Numbered from the stretch's first letter, positions 39,866-50,251 are shown. The stretch: 64,000 nt of DNA from Fusobacterium necrogenes (GCF_900450765.1 NZ_UGGU01000003.1:1352854-1416853), one strand, 5' to 3'. The notes: a model not told the origin generated them from the letters alone. Numbers and translations are program-made.

Positions 39866-41011
39866 TTATATTTGATATTTAATTTTTCCTTTAACTATTG
39901 TCATATTAACTGAATAATCTGAATTTAATACTACTATGTCAGCATCTTTTTCCTCTTGTAAAATACCGGCATTCAATCCAAATTCTTTTGCTGCATTTGT
40001 ACTTGTCATTTTTACAGCATCAAAAATACTATATCCTAACTCTATTACATGTTTAAATGCCTTATCTAAAGTAAGTACGCTTCCAGCAAGAGAGTCATTA
40101 CTTACAAGTCTAGCTTGTCCATCTTTTACATATACATCTAATTCTCCAAGTTTATAGTTTCCAGCAGGTAATCCAGTAGCACACATAGCATCTGTTATAC
40201 AAACTACTTTGTCCACTCCTTTAGCTTTTATTAATAATCTTACAGCTTCTGGATGAACATGAATTTTATCAAAAATTATCTCTGCGTTAATATTATCATT
40301 TACCATTACAGCTCCAGCTACCCCTGGTTCTCTATGTGTAAATCCTTTCATTCCATTGAAAGTATGAGTTGCATGACTTATTCCAGCTTTCACAGCACTT
40401 TGCACCTCTTCAAAAGATATTCCAGAGTGTCCCACTGAAACTACTACCCCATTTTCTTTTAGATATTTTATAGATTCTAGTGCTCCCTCACCTTTAGCAG
40501 CCATAGAGAATAGTTTTACTAGTCCAGGTTTAATACTTAAATATTCTTCTATCTCTTCAACTCCAGCAGGTGTTATATATTTATCGTTTTGAGCCCCCTT
40601 ATATTGAACATCAAAATATGGTCCCTCCATATGTGCTCCAAATATAGTTGCTCCTTCTATATCTTCATTTTGTAATTTTCCTATTTTTTCTAATACCTCT
40701 TTTAAAGTCTCTTTAGAACTTGTAAGTGTTGTAGCTAAGAAATTAGTTGTTCCATGTTTTACTATATATTTTGAAATAGTTCTAAGAGCCTCTTCTGTAT
40801 TATCCATAGCATCTGCTCCCCCAGCTCCATGAATATGCACATCTATAAATCCAGGTACAACATATTTGCCCTGAAGATCAATTCCATCTTTTTCACTTAT
40901 CACTGTCCCTTCATATATTTTCTTTATTTTTCCATCATTTAATACAATTGCTCCATTAATTATTCTATCTGTCAAAACTATTTTAGCATTCTTCAAAATT
41001 ATTTTTTCCAT
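39866..41011 (-). CDS. nagA: N-acetylglucosamine-6-phosphate deacetylase
   Basis: Removes acetate from GlcNAc-6-phosphate, feeding amino-sugar catabolism and cell-wall recycling. The 381-residue amidohydrolase has the metal motif DVHIHGAGGAD near residue 58, GAHMEGPYF, VSVGHSG, THTFNGM and the catalytic Asp in CITDAM. Length is typical. It has a GGGAGG site. It is divergent from galE, and tRNA-Leu starts right after its stop; no nagB is in view. Confidence 0.95.
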   Translation of the reverse strand: MEKIILKNAKIVLTDRIINGAIVLNDGKIKKIYEGTVISEKDGIDLQGKYVVPGFIDVHIHGAGGADAMDNTEEALRTISKYIVKHGTTNFLATTLTSSKETLKEVLEKIGKLQNEDIEGATIFGAHMEGPYFDVQYKGAQNDKYITPAGVEEIEEYLSIKPGLVKLFSMAAKGEGALESIKYLKENGVVVSVGHSGISFEEVQSAVKAGISHATHTFNGMKGFTHREPGVAGAVMVNDNINAEIIFDKIHVHPEAVRLLIKAKGVDKVVCITDAMCATGLPAGNYKLGELDVYVKDGQARLVSNDSLAGSVLTLDKAFKHVIELGYSIFDAVKMTSTNAAKEFGLNAGILQEEKDADIVVLNSDYSVNMTIVKGKIKYQI

Positions 41012-41190
41012 AAAACCCTCCCTAAATTTATGAAATAAAAATTCATAGTTAATATTCTTTTATAATATTTTATTACAATTTTAAAATTTTCTCAACATAT
41101 TTTTTATTTTATACTAATAGAACATATATTTAAAAATATTAATATTTTATGTTATAATTATAGTAATAAAAATTCATTGGAGGTAAATAC

Positions 41191-42168
41191 ATGAAAAATA
41201 TATTGGTTACTGGTGGAGCTGGATATATAGGAAGTCATGCTGTAGCTGAACTTTTAGATTCTGGATATAATGTTATAGTAATTGATTCATTAGAAAATGG
41301 ATTTATAGAGTTAGTTGATAAAAGAGCCAAATTTTATCAAGGAAATGTTCAAGATAGTAATATTATGGATAAAATATTTGATGAAAATAAAATCGATGCT
41401 GTTATGCATTTTGCTGGTTATATAAAGGTTCCAGAAAGTGTAGTTGAGCCAAATAAATATTATTTTAATAATACTTATACAGTAATGTGTCTTATTGAAT
41501 CTATGAGAAAACATGGAGTTAAAAATATTGTGTTCTCTTCTACTGCTGCTGTTTATGGAGACGTAAAAGAGCCTGAACCTGTAGAAGAAACTCACTCTAC
41601 TCTCCCAATTAATCCATATGGTATGAGTAAACTTATGTCTGAAAAAATAATTATGGATTGTGCTAAAGCTTATGGATTAAATTACTCTATTTTTAGATAC
41701 TTCAATGTAGGTGGAGCTCATGAAAAACATAATATAGGACAAAAGGGAGAGGGAATCACTGCCCTTATTCCTCTTATTTTAAAAGCGGCTAAAGGGGATA
41801 TTCCAAAATTATCTATCTATGGAAATGATTTTGATACTAAAGATGGAACTGGTATAAGAGATTATATTCATGTAGTAGATTTAGTAAGAGCTCATATCCT
41901 TTCATTAAATAAATTAGCCGAAAATAAAAGTAATATATATAACTTAGGAAATGGAAATGGTTTTTCTGTACTTGAAATGTTAAATGCTGCTAAAGAGGTT
42001 ACTAAAATAGATATTCCAGCAGAGATAACTGGTAGAAGAGCTGGAGACCCTCCTTGTGTTATAGCTTCTAGTAAAAAAGCTGTAGCTGAACTTAATTGGA
42101 AACCAGTTTACACTGATGTAAAAGATATTATTAGAACTGCTTGGGAATGGAATTTAAGAAATAAGTAA
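41191..42168 (+). CDS. galE: UDP-glucose 4-epimerase
   Basis: Interconverts UDP-galactose and UDP-glucose, completing the Leloir pathway and supplying UDP-Gal for surface glycans. The 325-residue short-chain dehydrogenase-like enzyme has the NAD site VTGGAGYIGSH at the N-terminus, the SSTAAVYG segment and the catalytic pair YGMSK. It lies ~40 kb from galK-galT in the window, so it is regulated separately. A TATAAT box (41153-41158) and a GGAGG site precede it. Confidence 0.96.
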   Translation: MKNILVTGGAGYIGSHAVAELLDSGYNVIVIDSLENGFIELVDKRAKFYQGNVQDSNIMDKIFDENKIDAVMHFAGYIKVPESVVEPNKYYFNNTYTVMCLIESMRKHGVKNIVFSSTAAVYGDVKEPEPVEETHSTLPINPYGMSKLMSEKIIMDCAKAYGLNYSIFRYFNVGGAHEKHNIGQKGEGITALIPLILKAAKGDIPKLSIYGNDFDTKDGTGIRDYIHVVDLVRAHILSLNKLAENKSNIYNLGNGNGFSVLEMLNAAKEVTKIDIPAEITGRRAGDPPCVIASSKKAVAELNWKPVYTDVKDIIRTAWEWNLRNK

Positions 42169-42172
42169 TATA

Positions 42173-42197
42173 AAATGGAGGCTAAGCCTCCATTTTT
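42173..42197. terminator. bidirectional terminator between galE and gmhA
   Basis: AAATGGAGGC (42173-42182) pairs with GCCTCCATTT (42186-42195) and a short T-run follows. It overlaps the last codons of convergent gmhA. Confidence 0.85.
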
Positions 42198-42771
42198 AAT
42201 AGTTCTCTGGGAACATTATTCTCTCTACACCTTCTATAATAATATGAAGTATCATCATATGTATCTCTTGAATTCTATCTGAAGTTTTTCCAGGAATTAT
42301 AAACTCATAGTCACACATTCCCTTAAGTTTTCCACCATCTTTTCCTAATAGGACGCAAGTTTTCATTCCAAGTTTTTTAGCAGCTTCTACTGCCTTTATA
42401 ACATTTGGTGAGTTTCCACTTGTAGAGATACCAAAAAACATATCTCCCTCTTTTCCATAGGCTTCTACTCCTCTAGAAAAAATATAGTCAAATCCATAGT
42501 CATTTCCTACACAAGTTATATGTGATGAATCTGAAATAGCTATAGCAGGTAATGCCTTTCTATCTCCTCTAAATCTTCCTGTAAACTCCTCAGCAAAATG
42601 TAGAGCATCACAATTACTTCCACCGTTTCCACAAATCAAAACTTTATTTCCCTTTGTAAAAACATCAGCTAACTCTTTTGCTACTTTTTCTGTTTCCCTT
42701 CTCTCTTCTTCCTCTTTTATAAAATTTTCTAAAAGAGCAAGTTCTATTTTATACGATTCTAATAAATTCAT
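42196..42771 (-). CDS. gmhA: phosphoheptose isomerase
   Basis: Converts sedoheptulose-7-phosphate to glycero-manno-heptose-7-phosphate for the lipopolysaccharide inner core. A single SIS domain (~190 residues) with ICGNGGSNCDALHFAEEFTGRF, the GmhA signature, FGISTSGNSPNV for phosphate binding, and a C-terminal IQEIHMMILHIIIEGVE helix with metal-binding His. The start is the ATG five bases after GGAGG; a GTG two codons upstream has no spacing. It lies 9 bp downstream of the LysR-type gene, so probably the same transcript. Confidence 0.92.
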   Translation of the reverse strand: MNLLESYKIELALLENFIKEEEERRETEKVAKELADVFTKGNKVLICGNGGSNCDALHFAEEFTGRFRGDRKALPAIAISDSSHITCVGNDYGFDYIFSRGVEAYGKEGDMFFGISTSGNSPNVIKAVEAAKKLGMKTCVLLGKDGGKLKGMCDYEFIIPGKTSDRIQEIHMMILHIIIEGVERIMFPENY

Positions 42772-42780
42772 AAACACCTC

Positions 42781-43653
42781 CTAGTATTGAATTTTATAGT
42801 CTTGTATAAAGTTAATAAATTTAATTATTTGAATTAAACTTTTCTTATCTTTTGTGATAACTACTTGGTATCCATCTTTTACATCACTGACTTTATATAT
42901 TATCTTAAACTCTCCCTTTTCAATCTCTTTATGTACAGAATAATAAGGTAAAATAACATTTCCTATCTCTTCTCTTACCATTCCCTTTATTATCTCTAAA
43001 CTCCCATTTACATTTATTTTACTATTAAATGTAACTTTATATTTATCTTCAATAGCCGCTATTGCTTCATTATTATTTGGAATATTTCTTCTTGTAATAA
43101 GTGGATCTTGTGCTACACTTTCCATATTATGATACTCTTTTGTACTTATTAAGACATAAGGCATCTTTTCTATTGTTATAATCTCTAAATTAGGATCATT
43201 TATATGCTCTTCATCTATAATTAAAATATCTAGATCTCCCTCTTTCAAAAGTTTTAATAACCAATTCTTATCTCCTATAGTTAACTCATACTCTATTTCT
43301 TCATGTACTTTTGAAAATCCCTTCATCAATCTTGGAATAAGAGGCTCTCCTATTACGGAAGTGGCTCCTACTGAGATTTTTGCTCTATCTAAATCTATTA
43401 TTCTTGATATTTCTTTCTCAGCCCTTTTCACTTTATCGAAAATATCTTCTGCCATCTTGTATAGAGCTTCTCCTGTATAAGTTAACTTTATCTTTTTCGA
43501 GCTTCTGTCAAACAGTTTTGCATTCAATATTTCTTCAAACTTTTTTACTTGAATAGATACCGCTGATTGATTTATATATAATTTACTTGCAGCCTTTGTA
43601 AAACTTTTCTCCTTAGCTACTTCATAAAATATTTTTAAATAATGTAAATCCAA
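42781..43653 (-). CDS. LysR-family transcriptional regulator
   Basis: About 290 residues: an N-terminal winged HTH (LHYLKIFYEVAKEKSFTKAASKLYINQSAVSIQVKKFEE reads as the family's hallmark, here residues ~2-40) followed by a periplasmic-binding-like effector domain. The start is probably TTG at 43653, giving MDLHYLKIF, because the GGGGAG site lies 9 bases before it; upstream TTG/GTG codons overlap the site. It is followed by gmhA and has no divergent target gene. The ligand cannot be deduced. Confidence 0.88.
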   Translation of the reverse strand: MDLHYLKIFYEVAKEKSFTKAASKLYINQSAVSIQVKKFEEILNAKLFDRSSKKIKLTYTGEALYKMAEDIFDKVKRAEKEISRIIDLDRAKISVGATSVIGEPLIPRLMKGFSKVHEEIEYELTIGDKNWLLKLLKEGDLDILIIDEEHINDPNLEIITIEKMPYVLISTKEYHNMESVAQDPLITRRNIPNNNEAIAAIEDKYKVTFNSKINVNGSLEIIKGMVREEIGNVILPYYSVHKEIEKGEFKIIYKVSDVKDGYQVVITKDKKSLIQIIKFINFIQDYKIQY

Positions 43654-43785
43654 AACCACCAACTCCCCTAGATTAAAAAATTGTATATAGTTAATATGAT
43701 TATATCACATATTTTATCACAAATTTTTCCTAATGTATAATTTTTATTAAAACTTTATACTATTTTTTATAATTTCATTAATTTC

Positions 43786-44568
43786 TTATATTATATTAAA
43801 ATACTTTAACGCCTTTATTACCCCATCATCATCTACCGAGGTAGTCACATAATCAGCTATTTTTTTTACATCTTCATTAGCATTTCCCATAGCAATACCT
43901 ATCCCTGCTGCTATAAGCATTGTCTTATCATTTCCTCCATCACCAAAAGCCATTACCTCATCTTTTTTGTAACCATAATATTCTATTATTTTTTCAATAG
44001 CCACATGTTTTCCTCCACCAGCTGGTATTACATCTATAAAAGTAGGACTCCATCTTGTAGCTTCACAATTAGGCAAAACTTTCATAATTTCTTCTTCAAA
44101 TTCCACAGGAACATATGGATTCAACTGAAATACTTTTCCCTCTTTTGCTCTTTCTATATCTTCAATTGGAGGTAAGGGAACATTTACACTTTTTAAAAGA
44201 TTTACTACTACATCATCTATATAATTTATATAAGTATCTTTATCTTCCACAAAGGCACAAGGAAATTTATTTTCCTTCATAAATTCTAATAAAGATACTA
44301 TATCTTCTTTACAGATACTATTTTCATATATAGTTTCTCCAGTCTTTGTAAAGCAATATTGTCCATTTAAAGTTACAAATCCATCAAAATCTATCTCACC
44401 TACATTATTTCCTACAGTCAAAATTGACGGATGTCTTCCTGTTGCCACAAATACCTTTATGCCTTTTGTTTGCAATATTTTTATAGCCTCTAACGTACTA
44501 TTAGGAACTCTATGAGTTTTAAAACTAACTAATGTGCCATCTATATCAAAAAATACAGCCTTTATCAT
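43786..44568 (-). CDS. Cof-type HAD-superfamily phosphatase
   Basis: A 260-residue HAD-IIB hydrolase: motif I FFDIDGTLVS (nucleophile Asp near residue 8), motif II VATGR, a large alpha/beta cap, and motif IV AFGDGGNDKTML. Such enzymes dephosphorylate sugar phosphates or flavin/PLP-type substrates; the specific substrate cannot be read from sequence. A GGGAGGG site precedes the ATG. The valS terminator lies just upstream, so it has its own promoter or relies on read-through. Confidence 0.9.
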   Translation of the reverse strand: MIKAVFFDIDGTLVSFKTHRVPNSTLEAIKILQTKGIKVFVATGRHPSILTVGNNVGEIDFDGFVTLNGQYCFTKTGETIYENSICKEDIVSLLEFMKENKFPCAFVEDKDTYINYIDDVVVNLLKSVNVPLPPIEDIERAKEGKVFQLNPYVPVEFEEEIMKVLPNCEATRWSPTFIDVIPAGGGKHVAIEKIIEYYGYKKDEVMAFGDGGNDKTMLIAAGIGIAMGNANEDVKKIADYVTTSVDDDGVIKALKYFNII

Positions 44569-44591
44569 AATACCCTCCCATTTATTAAAAG

Positions 44592-44630
44592 AAAAAGGGC
44601 AGTTGCAACTTCATTGCAACAGTCCCTTTT
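44592..44630 (-). terminator. terminator of the rimP-valS superoperon
   Basis: On the minus strand AAAAGGGAC...GCCCTTTTT encloses an inner GTTGCAA/TTGCAAC helix and is followed by a T-rich tract. The same core structure ends the ROK and short haemagglutinin genes at 2873-2917. Confidence 0.88.
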
Positions 44631-44640
44631 ATCTAACTCT

Positions 44641-47301
44641 CTACTGAAAGTTCTTCAAATTCTCAGTTAATTTATCCATTTTATCTTGATACTCTTTTTG
44701 AATTCTTCTTTCTCTTTCTAAAATATGAGCTGGAGCTTTAGAAGTAAATCTTTCATCAGCTAATTTAGCATTTACTTTATCTAAATCCTTTTGAACTTTT
44801 TCTATTTGCTCAGTTATCTTTTTAATCTCAGCTTCTACATTTAAAAGTCCTGTAAGTATCATATATACTTCTGAATTTCCAGTTACTCTAAATCCACTTT
44901 GCTCTGGCTTAGTTACATCTTTACCATAAGTCATTTCCTCTATCTTAGCTAACTTAGTAATAAATAGATAGTTGTCTTCTAAAGTTTTTAACTCATTTTC
45001 ATCAGAAGTTTTTATAACTACTTTTACCTCTTTAGCTGGAGATATTCCCATTTCAGCTTTAATATTTCTTAGAGAAGAGATTACTCCTTGAATATATTTA
45101 AAAGAGTTTACTACTTCTGGTTTAATTTGAGCTTCATCTACAACTGGGAATTGAGATAACATTATAGTCTCTCCCTCTACTTTTATCTTTTGCCAAATCT
45201 CTTCAGTTATAAATGGCATGAATGGGTGTAGAAGTTTTAGTCCTGCTTCTAATACTGTCCATAATACATATTGAGCTGTTGTTTTAGATTTTTTTCCAGA
45301 CTCTTCATTATTGTATAATCTTACTTTTGCAAGCTCTACATACCAGTCACAGAAATCTCCTCTTAAAAATTCATATACAGCTTTAGCAGCATCATCAAGT
45401 AGGAATTTATCAAGACAATCATGTACCTCTTTAGTAGTTTCATTTAATTTTGAGAATATCCACTCATCCACAAGTTCAAATCTTAACTCATCTTTATTTA
45501 CAGATTTTACATAAAACCCTTCTAGGTTCATGATAACAAATCTAGCCACGTTCCAAATTTTATTTCCAAAGTTTCTTCCCATCTCTAAAAGTTTTTCAGA
45601 GAAGTGAACATCTTGTCCTTGAGAAGTGTTGTAAAGCATAGAGAATCTTATAGCATCTGCTCCATACTCTTCAATTAAATTTAATGGGTCTGGAGAATTT
45701 CCAAGAGATTTTGACATCTTTCTTCCTATCTCATCTCTTACGATTCCATGGAAGAATACATTTTTAAATGGTATCTCTTTCATTTCATATAATCCAAACA
45801 TTATCATTCTAGCTACCCAGAAGAATATGATATCTGCTCCTGTAACTAGTGTTGAAGTTGGATAGAAAGTTTCTAATTCTTTAGTTTTTTCTGGCCAACC
45901 CATAGTTGAGAAAGGCCATAATGCAGATGAAAACCAAGTATCTAGTACATCTTCCTCTTGTACTAATTTTACATCTTTTCCATAGTGAGCTTTTGCTTGA
46001 ACATACGCTTCCTCTTCTGTCATAGCTACAAACATATGGTTATCTGGTCCATACCAAGCTGGTATTCTATGTCCCCACCATAATTGTCTAGAGATACACC
46101 AATCTCTTATATTTTCTAGCCAGTTGAAATAAATTTTTTCCATTCTCTTAGGAATTATTTTTATTTCTCCATTTCTTACCACTTCAAGAGCTTTTTTAGC
46201 AAGTGGTTCCATTTTTACAAACCATTGTTTAGAAACTCTTGGCTCAACAACTGTTGAACATCTATAGCAGTGCCCTACATTATGCTTTAAACTTTCTACT
46301 TTTACAAGTACTCCATTCTCTTCTAACTCTTTAACTATTGCTTTTCTAGCTTCAAATCTATCCATTCCAGCATACCTAGGATAATCATCTACTACATTTC
46401 CCTCTGGAGTAAGCATATTTATAATAGGTAGATCATATTTTTTCCCTAAGTTAAAATCGTTAGGATCATGTGCTGGAGTTATTTTTAAAGCTCCTGTTCC
46501 AAATTCCATTTCAACATATTCATCAGCTATTACAGGAATCTCTCTTCCTACTAATGGAAGTATTAATTTTTTACCAACTAAGTGTTTATATCTTTCATCT
46601 TCAGGATGTACAGCTACAGCTACGTCAGCAAGCATAGTTTCTGGTCTTGATGTAGCTATTATAATATACTCATCTAAATCTTTTACTGGATATTTTAAGT
46701 GCCATAGATTTCCATCTTTTTCAGCATGGTCTACCTCGTCATCAGCTAGAGCTGTTCCACATCTAGGACACCAGTTTACCATATACTCTCCTTGATAGAT
46801 TAATCCATCATTGTATAGGTCAACAAATATCTTTCTAACAGCTTTAGAAAGTCCTTCATCCATAGTAAATCTCTCTCTATCCCAATCAAGAGAAGCACCT
46901 ATCTTTCTAAGTTGGTTAGTTATTATTCCACCATATTTTTCTTTCCATTTCCAAGTCTCTTCTAAAAATTTTTCTCTTCCTAAATCCTCTTTCTTTATTC
47001 CTTGCTCAGCTAACATTCTCTCAACTTTATTTTGAGTAGCTATACCAGCATGGTCACATCCAGGTACCCAAAGAGTATTTAGACCACACATTCTCTTATA
47101 TCTTATTAATGTATCTTGTATAGAGTTATCTAGTATATGTCCCATATGAAGTATTCCTGTTATATTTGGAGGAGGTATAACTATTGAATAGCTCTCTTTT
47201 CCTTCTTCAATTTTACCAGCAAAATATTTAGAATCTTCCCATATCTTATACCATTTAGACTCTATTTCCTTAGGGGAATATGTCTTATTTAACTCTTCCA
47301 T
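44641..47301 (-). CDS. valS: valyl-tRNA synthetase
   Basis: Class I aminoacyl-tRNA synthetase charging tRNA-Val. The 886-residue protein has HMGH (residues 52-55), the CP1 editing domain with TSRPETMLADVAVAVHPED, a KMSKS motif GRKMSKSLGNSPDP near residue 520, an anticodon-binding helical region and the C-terminal coiled coil typical of ValRS. It starts at the base next to the engB stop; last gene of the superoperon. No T-box is present upstream. Confidence 0.98.
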   Translation of the reverse strand: MEELNKTYSPKEIESKWYKIWEDSKYFAGKIEEGKESYSIVIPPPNITGILHMGHILDNSIQDTLIRYKRMCGLNTLWVPGCDHAGIATQNKVERMLAEQGIKKEDLGREKFLEETWKWKEKYGGIITNQLRKIGASLDWDRERFTMDEGLSKAVRKIFVDLYNDGLIYQGEYMVNWCPRCGTALADDEVDHAEKDGNLWHLKYPVKDLDEYIIIATSRPETMLADVAVAVHPEDERYKHLVGKKLILPLVGREIPVIADEYVEMEFGTGALKITPAHDPNDFNLGKKYDLPIINMLTPEGNVVDDYPRYAGMDRFEARKAIVKELEENGVLVKVESLKHNVGHCYRCSTVVEPRVSKQWFVKMEPLAKKALEVVRNGEIKIIPKRMEKIYFNWLENIRDWCISRQLWWGHRIPAWYGPDNHMFVAMTEEEAYVQAKAHYGKDVKLVQEEDVLDTWFSSALWPFSTMGWPEKTKELETFYPTSTLVTGADIIFFWVARMIMFGLYEMKEIPFKNVFFHGIVRDEIGRKMSKSLGNSPDPLNLIEEYGADAIRFSMLYNTSQGQDVHFSEKLLEMGRNFGNKIWNVARFVIMNLEGFYVKSVNKDELRFELVDEWIFSKLNETTKEVHDCLDKFLLDDAAKAVYEFLRGDFCDWYVELAKVRLYNNEESGKKSKTTAQYVLWTVLEAGLKLLHPFMPFITEEIWQKIKVEGETIMLSQFPVVDEAQIKPEVVNSFKYIQGVISSLRNIKAEMGISPAKEVKVVIKTSDENELKTLEDNYLFITKLAKIEEMTYGKDVTKPEQSGFRVTGNSEVYMILTGLLNVEAEIKKITEQIEKVQKDLDKVNAKLADERFTSKAPAHILERERRIQKEYQDKMDKLTENLKNFQ

Positions 47302-47907
47302 CTATGCCTCCTCTTTCATCTCCTTTTTTATTAAAAGGGAATCTATATAATTTAAAATATTCTCTTTTCCTGTATTATTAAGTGATGAGTGGAAAAATAC
47401 ATCGTCATCATAAAATTCAAGCTTTTTTTTTATATCTTTTAAACATTTAGATTTTTCATTATTAGATACTTTATCTATCTTAGTAAAGATTATTTTAAAT
47501 GGTATATTATGATGATCTAACCAGACAAGCATCTCTATATCTTCTTCACTAGGTATTCTTCTTATATCTAGTAGTACAAATACAAGTTTTTTTCTTGTAC
47601 TTGTTATATATCTTTCCATTGTTTTTCCCCATTCAGCCTTCATCTCTTTGGGTACCTTAGCAAATCCATATCCAGGTAAATCCACTATATAAAACTCATT
47701 ATTTACTTTAAAATAATTTATAAGCTGTGTTCTTCCTGGAGTTTTACTCGTCTTTGCTAATTTTTTTCTTCCAGTAATACTATTTATAAGAGAAGATTTC
47801 CCAACATTAGAACGACCTACAAAGGCAAATTCCATATTATTGAGTTCAATTGGATAATCTTTCTCATATACTGCAGATTTTACAAATTCAGCTTGTTTTA
47901 TCCTCAT
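47302..47907 (-). CDS. engB: ribosome-biogenesis GTPase EngB (YsxC/YihA)
   Basis: Small GTPase needed for late 50S assembly. 201 residues, with G1 GRSNVGKSS near residue 31, G2 TPGRTQ, G3 DLPGYGFAK and G4 TKIDK. Length and motif spacing are standard. It sits between lon and valS in the same operon; in many Firmicutes it also follows lon. Confidence 0.96.
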   Translation of the reverse strand: MRIKQAEFVKSAVYEKDYPIELNNMEFAFVGRSNVGKSSLINSITGRKKLAKTSKTPGRTQLINYFKVNNEFYIVDLPGYGFAKVPKEMKAEWGKTMERYITSTRKKLVFVLLDIRRIPSEEDIEMLVWLDHHNIPFKIIFTKIDKVSNNEKSKCLKDIKKKLEFYDDDVFFHSSLNNTGKENILNYIDSLLIKKEMKEEA

Positions 47908-47922
47908 ATTTTATCACTCTCA

Positions 47923-50229
47923 CTATTTAGCAAAAACTAGCTTCTCTACATCTTCATAAGTAGTAGCAAAATGTATCTTCATCTCTTTTGCTATCTCTGC
48001 TGGAATTTCATCTTTATCAATTCTATTATCTTCTGGTAATATTACCTCTCTAATACCAGCTCTGTGAGCTCCTATAACCTTTTCCTTTACTCCACCAATA
48101 GCTAAAACTTCTCCTGTAATACTTATCTCTCCAGTCATAGCTATATCTTGTCTTATTTTTCTACCAGTAAGTACAGATATTATTGCAGAAGTTATAGTTA
48201 TACCAGCAGATGGTCCATCTTTTGGTGTAGCTCCTTCTGGGAAGTGTAAGTGTATAGCTTTTTTCTCAAAGAAATCCTCTTGAAGAGGTTTATATTTATC
48301 TATATTAGCTTTTACAAAAGTATAAGCTACCTGTGCTGACTCCTTCATAACATTTCCTAGAGAACCTGTTAGAGATATCTCTCCTTTTCCTGGAATAGCT
48401 ACTCCTTGTACTTCAAGAGTAACTCCTCCTACTGCTGTCCAAGCAAGTCCATTTACCACTCCTAATTTTGGAACTTTTTCTTTTTGTTTTTCTGGTCTAA
48501 ACTTAGGTTTTCCTAAGTATTTCTCAAGAGTATTTGTTTTGATAACTATTTTTTTCTTTTTCTCTTCCACAACTTCTCTAGCTACTTTTCTACATAAAGT
48601 TATTATCTCCCTTTTTAAATTTCTAACTCCTGCCTCTCTAGTATATTCATCTATAATTTTTAAAATTACATTGTCAGATAAAGAAAGTTCAATATCTTTA
48701 AGTCCATTCTCCTCTTTAGCTTGCTTTATTAAATATTTTTTAGCTATATGTAGTTTTTCAAATTCTGTATAAGAAGAGATATTTACTATCTCCATTCTGT
48801 CTCTTAAAGGAGCTGATATAGTTCTTAAATCATTTGCCGTTGCTACAAAGAACACTTTTGATAAATCAAAAGGCATATCTATATAGTGGTCTTCAAAATG
48901 GCTATTTTGTTCTGGATCTAATACCTCAAGCATAGCAGAAGCTGGATCTCCTTTATAATCATTAGACATTTTATCAATCTCATCAAGTAAAATAACTGGA
49001 TTTTTAGTTCCTGCTTCTTTTATAGCTTTTATAAGTTTTCCAGGCATAGATCCTATATAAGTTCTTCTATGACCTCTTATTTCAGCTTCATCTCTTACCC
49101 CACCAAGTGATACTCTTACAAATTTTCTTCCCATAGCATCTGCTATTGATTTTACAAGAGATGTTTTCCCTATTCCAGGAGGTCCAGCAAAGCAAAGAAT
49201 ACTTCCCTTCATATTAGGATTTAATTTTTTCACAGCTAAAAAGTCTAAAACTTTACTTTTAGCATCTTTTAGCCCATAATGATCTCTTTCTAGAATTTCA
49301 TTAGCCTTTTTTAAATCTACTATATCTTTTGTTACTTTTTCCCATGGTAATTCTATAACTGTTTCAATATAATTTCTAGAAACAGTTGCTTCAGCAGAAA
49401 AAGGTGGCATCTTAGATAGTTTTTTCATCTCACTATCTATTTTTGCTTTTACATCCTTAGGAAGTTTTACTTTTTTTACCTTCTCTACCAACTCAAGCAT
49501 ATCATCATCTTGTGAATAATCTCCAAGCTCCTCTTTCATAGCATTTATTTTTTCTTTTATAAAGTAATTTTTTTGCGCTTCATTCATCTTCGCTTTTACT
49601 TTATCATCTATTTTTTTCTCTAAAGAAACTATTTCCATCTCTGAAGCTAAAAGCTCTAATATTTTTATTCCTCTTTCAGTAACATCTAAAACTTCTAATA
49701 ACTCCTGTTTCTTGTCACTTTTTAGTGGAAGATTAGCTGCTATTATGTCCAAAGCATTATTTATATTTTTTATTCCCTTAAGATTTACTAAAAGCTCTGA
49801 AGATACTTTTCCAGTAAGTGCTACATACTTTTCAAATATTCCTAAAACTTTTCTATAAACAGCTTCAGCTTCTTTTGTATTTCCTTTTGTAGATTTTAAT
49901 AAATTATATTCAGCTTTATATATTTCATCTATTACCTCAGTTACGCCTATCTCTACTCTATCTTCAGCTTCTACTAACACTTTTATATTATTGTTTGGCA
50001 TTTTTACTATTTGCAAAACATTTGCTACAACGCCTATTTTATGCATATCCTTTTCTAAATCTGGTTCCTCTTTAGCAGCATCTTTTTGCATACACAAAAT
50101 TAGTTTTCCTTTACTATTTACCGCTGCTTCAAGAGTATTTATACTTTTCAATCTACCTACATAAAGAGGGGTCACTATCCCTGGGAATATGACTAAATCC
50201 CTAGTAGGTAAAAAATATGTCTTACTCAT
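47923..50229 (-). CDS. lon: ATP-dependent protease Lon
   Basis: Cytoplasmic AAA+ serine protease degrading damaged and regulatory proteins. About 768 residues: N-terminal substrate domain (FLPTRDLVIFPG), coiled coil, Walker A GPPGIGKTS, Walker B PVILLDEIDKM, then the protease domain with catalytic Ser in PKDGPSAGI and a downstream Lys. The start chosen is the ATG seven bases after GGAGGG (MSKTYFLP); an upstream in-frame ATG overlaps that site. It follows clpX after a 22-bp gap. Confidence 0.97.
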   Translation of the reverse strand: MSKTYFLPTRDLVIFPGIVTPLYVGRLKSINTLEAAVNSKGKLILCMQKDAAKEEPDLEKDMHKIGVVANVLQIVKMPNNNIKVLVEAEDRVEIGVTEVIDEIYKAEYNLLKSTKGNTKEAEAVYRKVLGIFEKYVALTGKVSSELLVNLKGIKNINNALDIIAANLPLKSDKKQELLEVLDVTERGIKILELLASEMEIVSLEKKIDDKVKAKMNEAQKNYFIKEKINAMKEELGDYSQDDDMLELVEKVKKVKLPKDVKAKIDSEMKKLSKMPPFSAEATVSRNYIETVIELPWEKVTKDIVDLKKANEILERDHYGLKDAKSKVLDFLAVKKLNPNMKGSILCFAGPPGIGKTSLVKSIADAMGRKFVRVSLGGVRDEAEIRGHRRTYIGSMPGKLIKAIKEAGTKNPVILLDEIDKMSNDYKGDPASAMLEVLDPEQNSHFEDHYIDMPFDLSKVFFVATANDLRTISAPLRDRMEIVNISSYTEFEKLHIAKKYLIKQAKEENGLKDIELSLSDNVILKIIDEYTREAGVRNLKREIITLCRKVAREVVEEKKKKIVIKTNTLEKYLGKPKFRPEKQKEKVPKLGVVNGLAWTAVGGVTLEVQGVAIPGKGEISLTGSLGNVMKESAQVAYTFVKANIDKYKPLQEDFFEKKAIHLHFPEGATPKDGPSAGITITSAIISVLTGRKIRQDIAMTGEISITGEVLAIGGVKEKVIGAHRAGIREVILPEDNRIDKDEIPAEIAKEMKIHFATTYEDVEKLVFAK

Positions 50230-50251
50230 CAGTCGTCCCTCCATCTATATT

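Noticed and set aside
47302..47320. T-box or other leader for valS
   Set aside because: valS starts directly at the engB stop inside the operon; there is no leader space.
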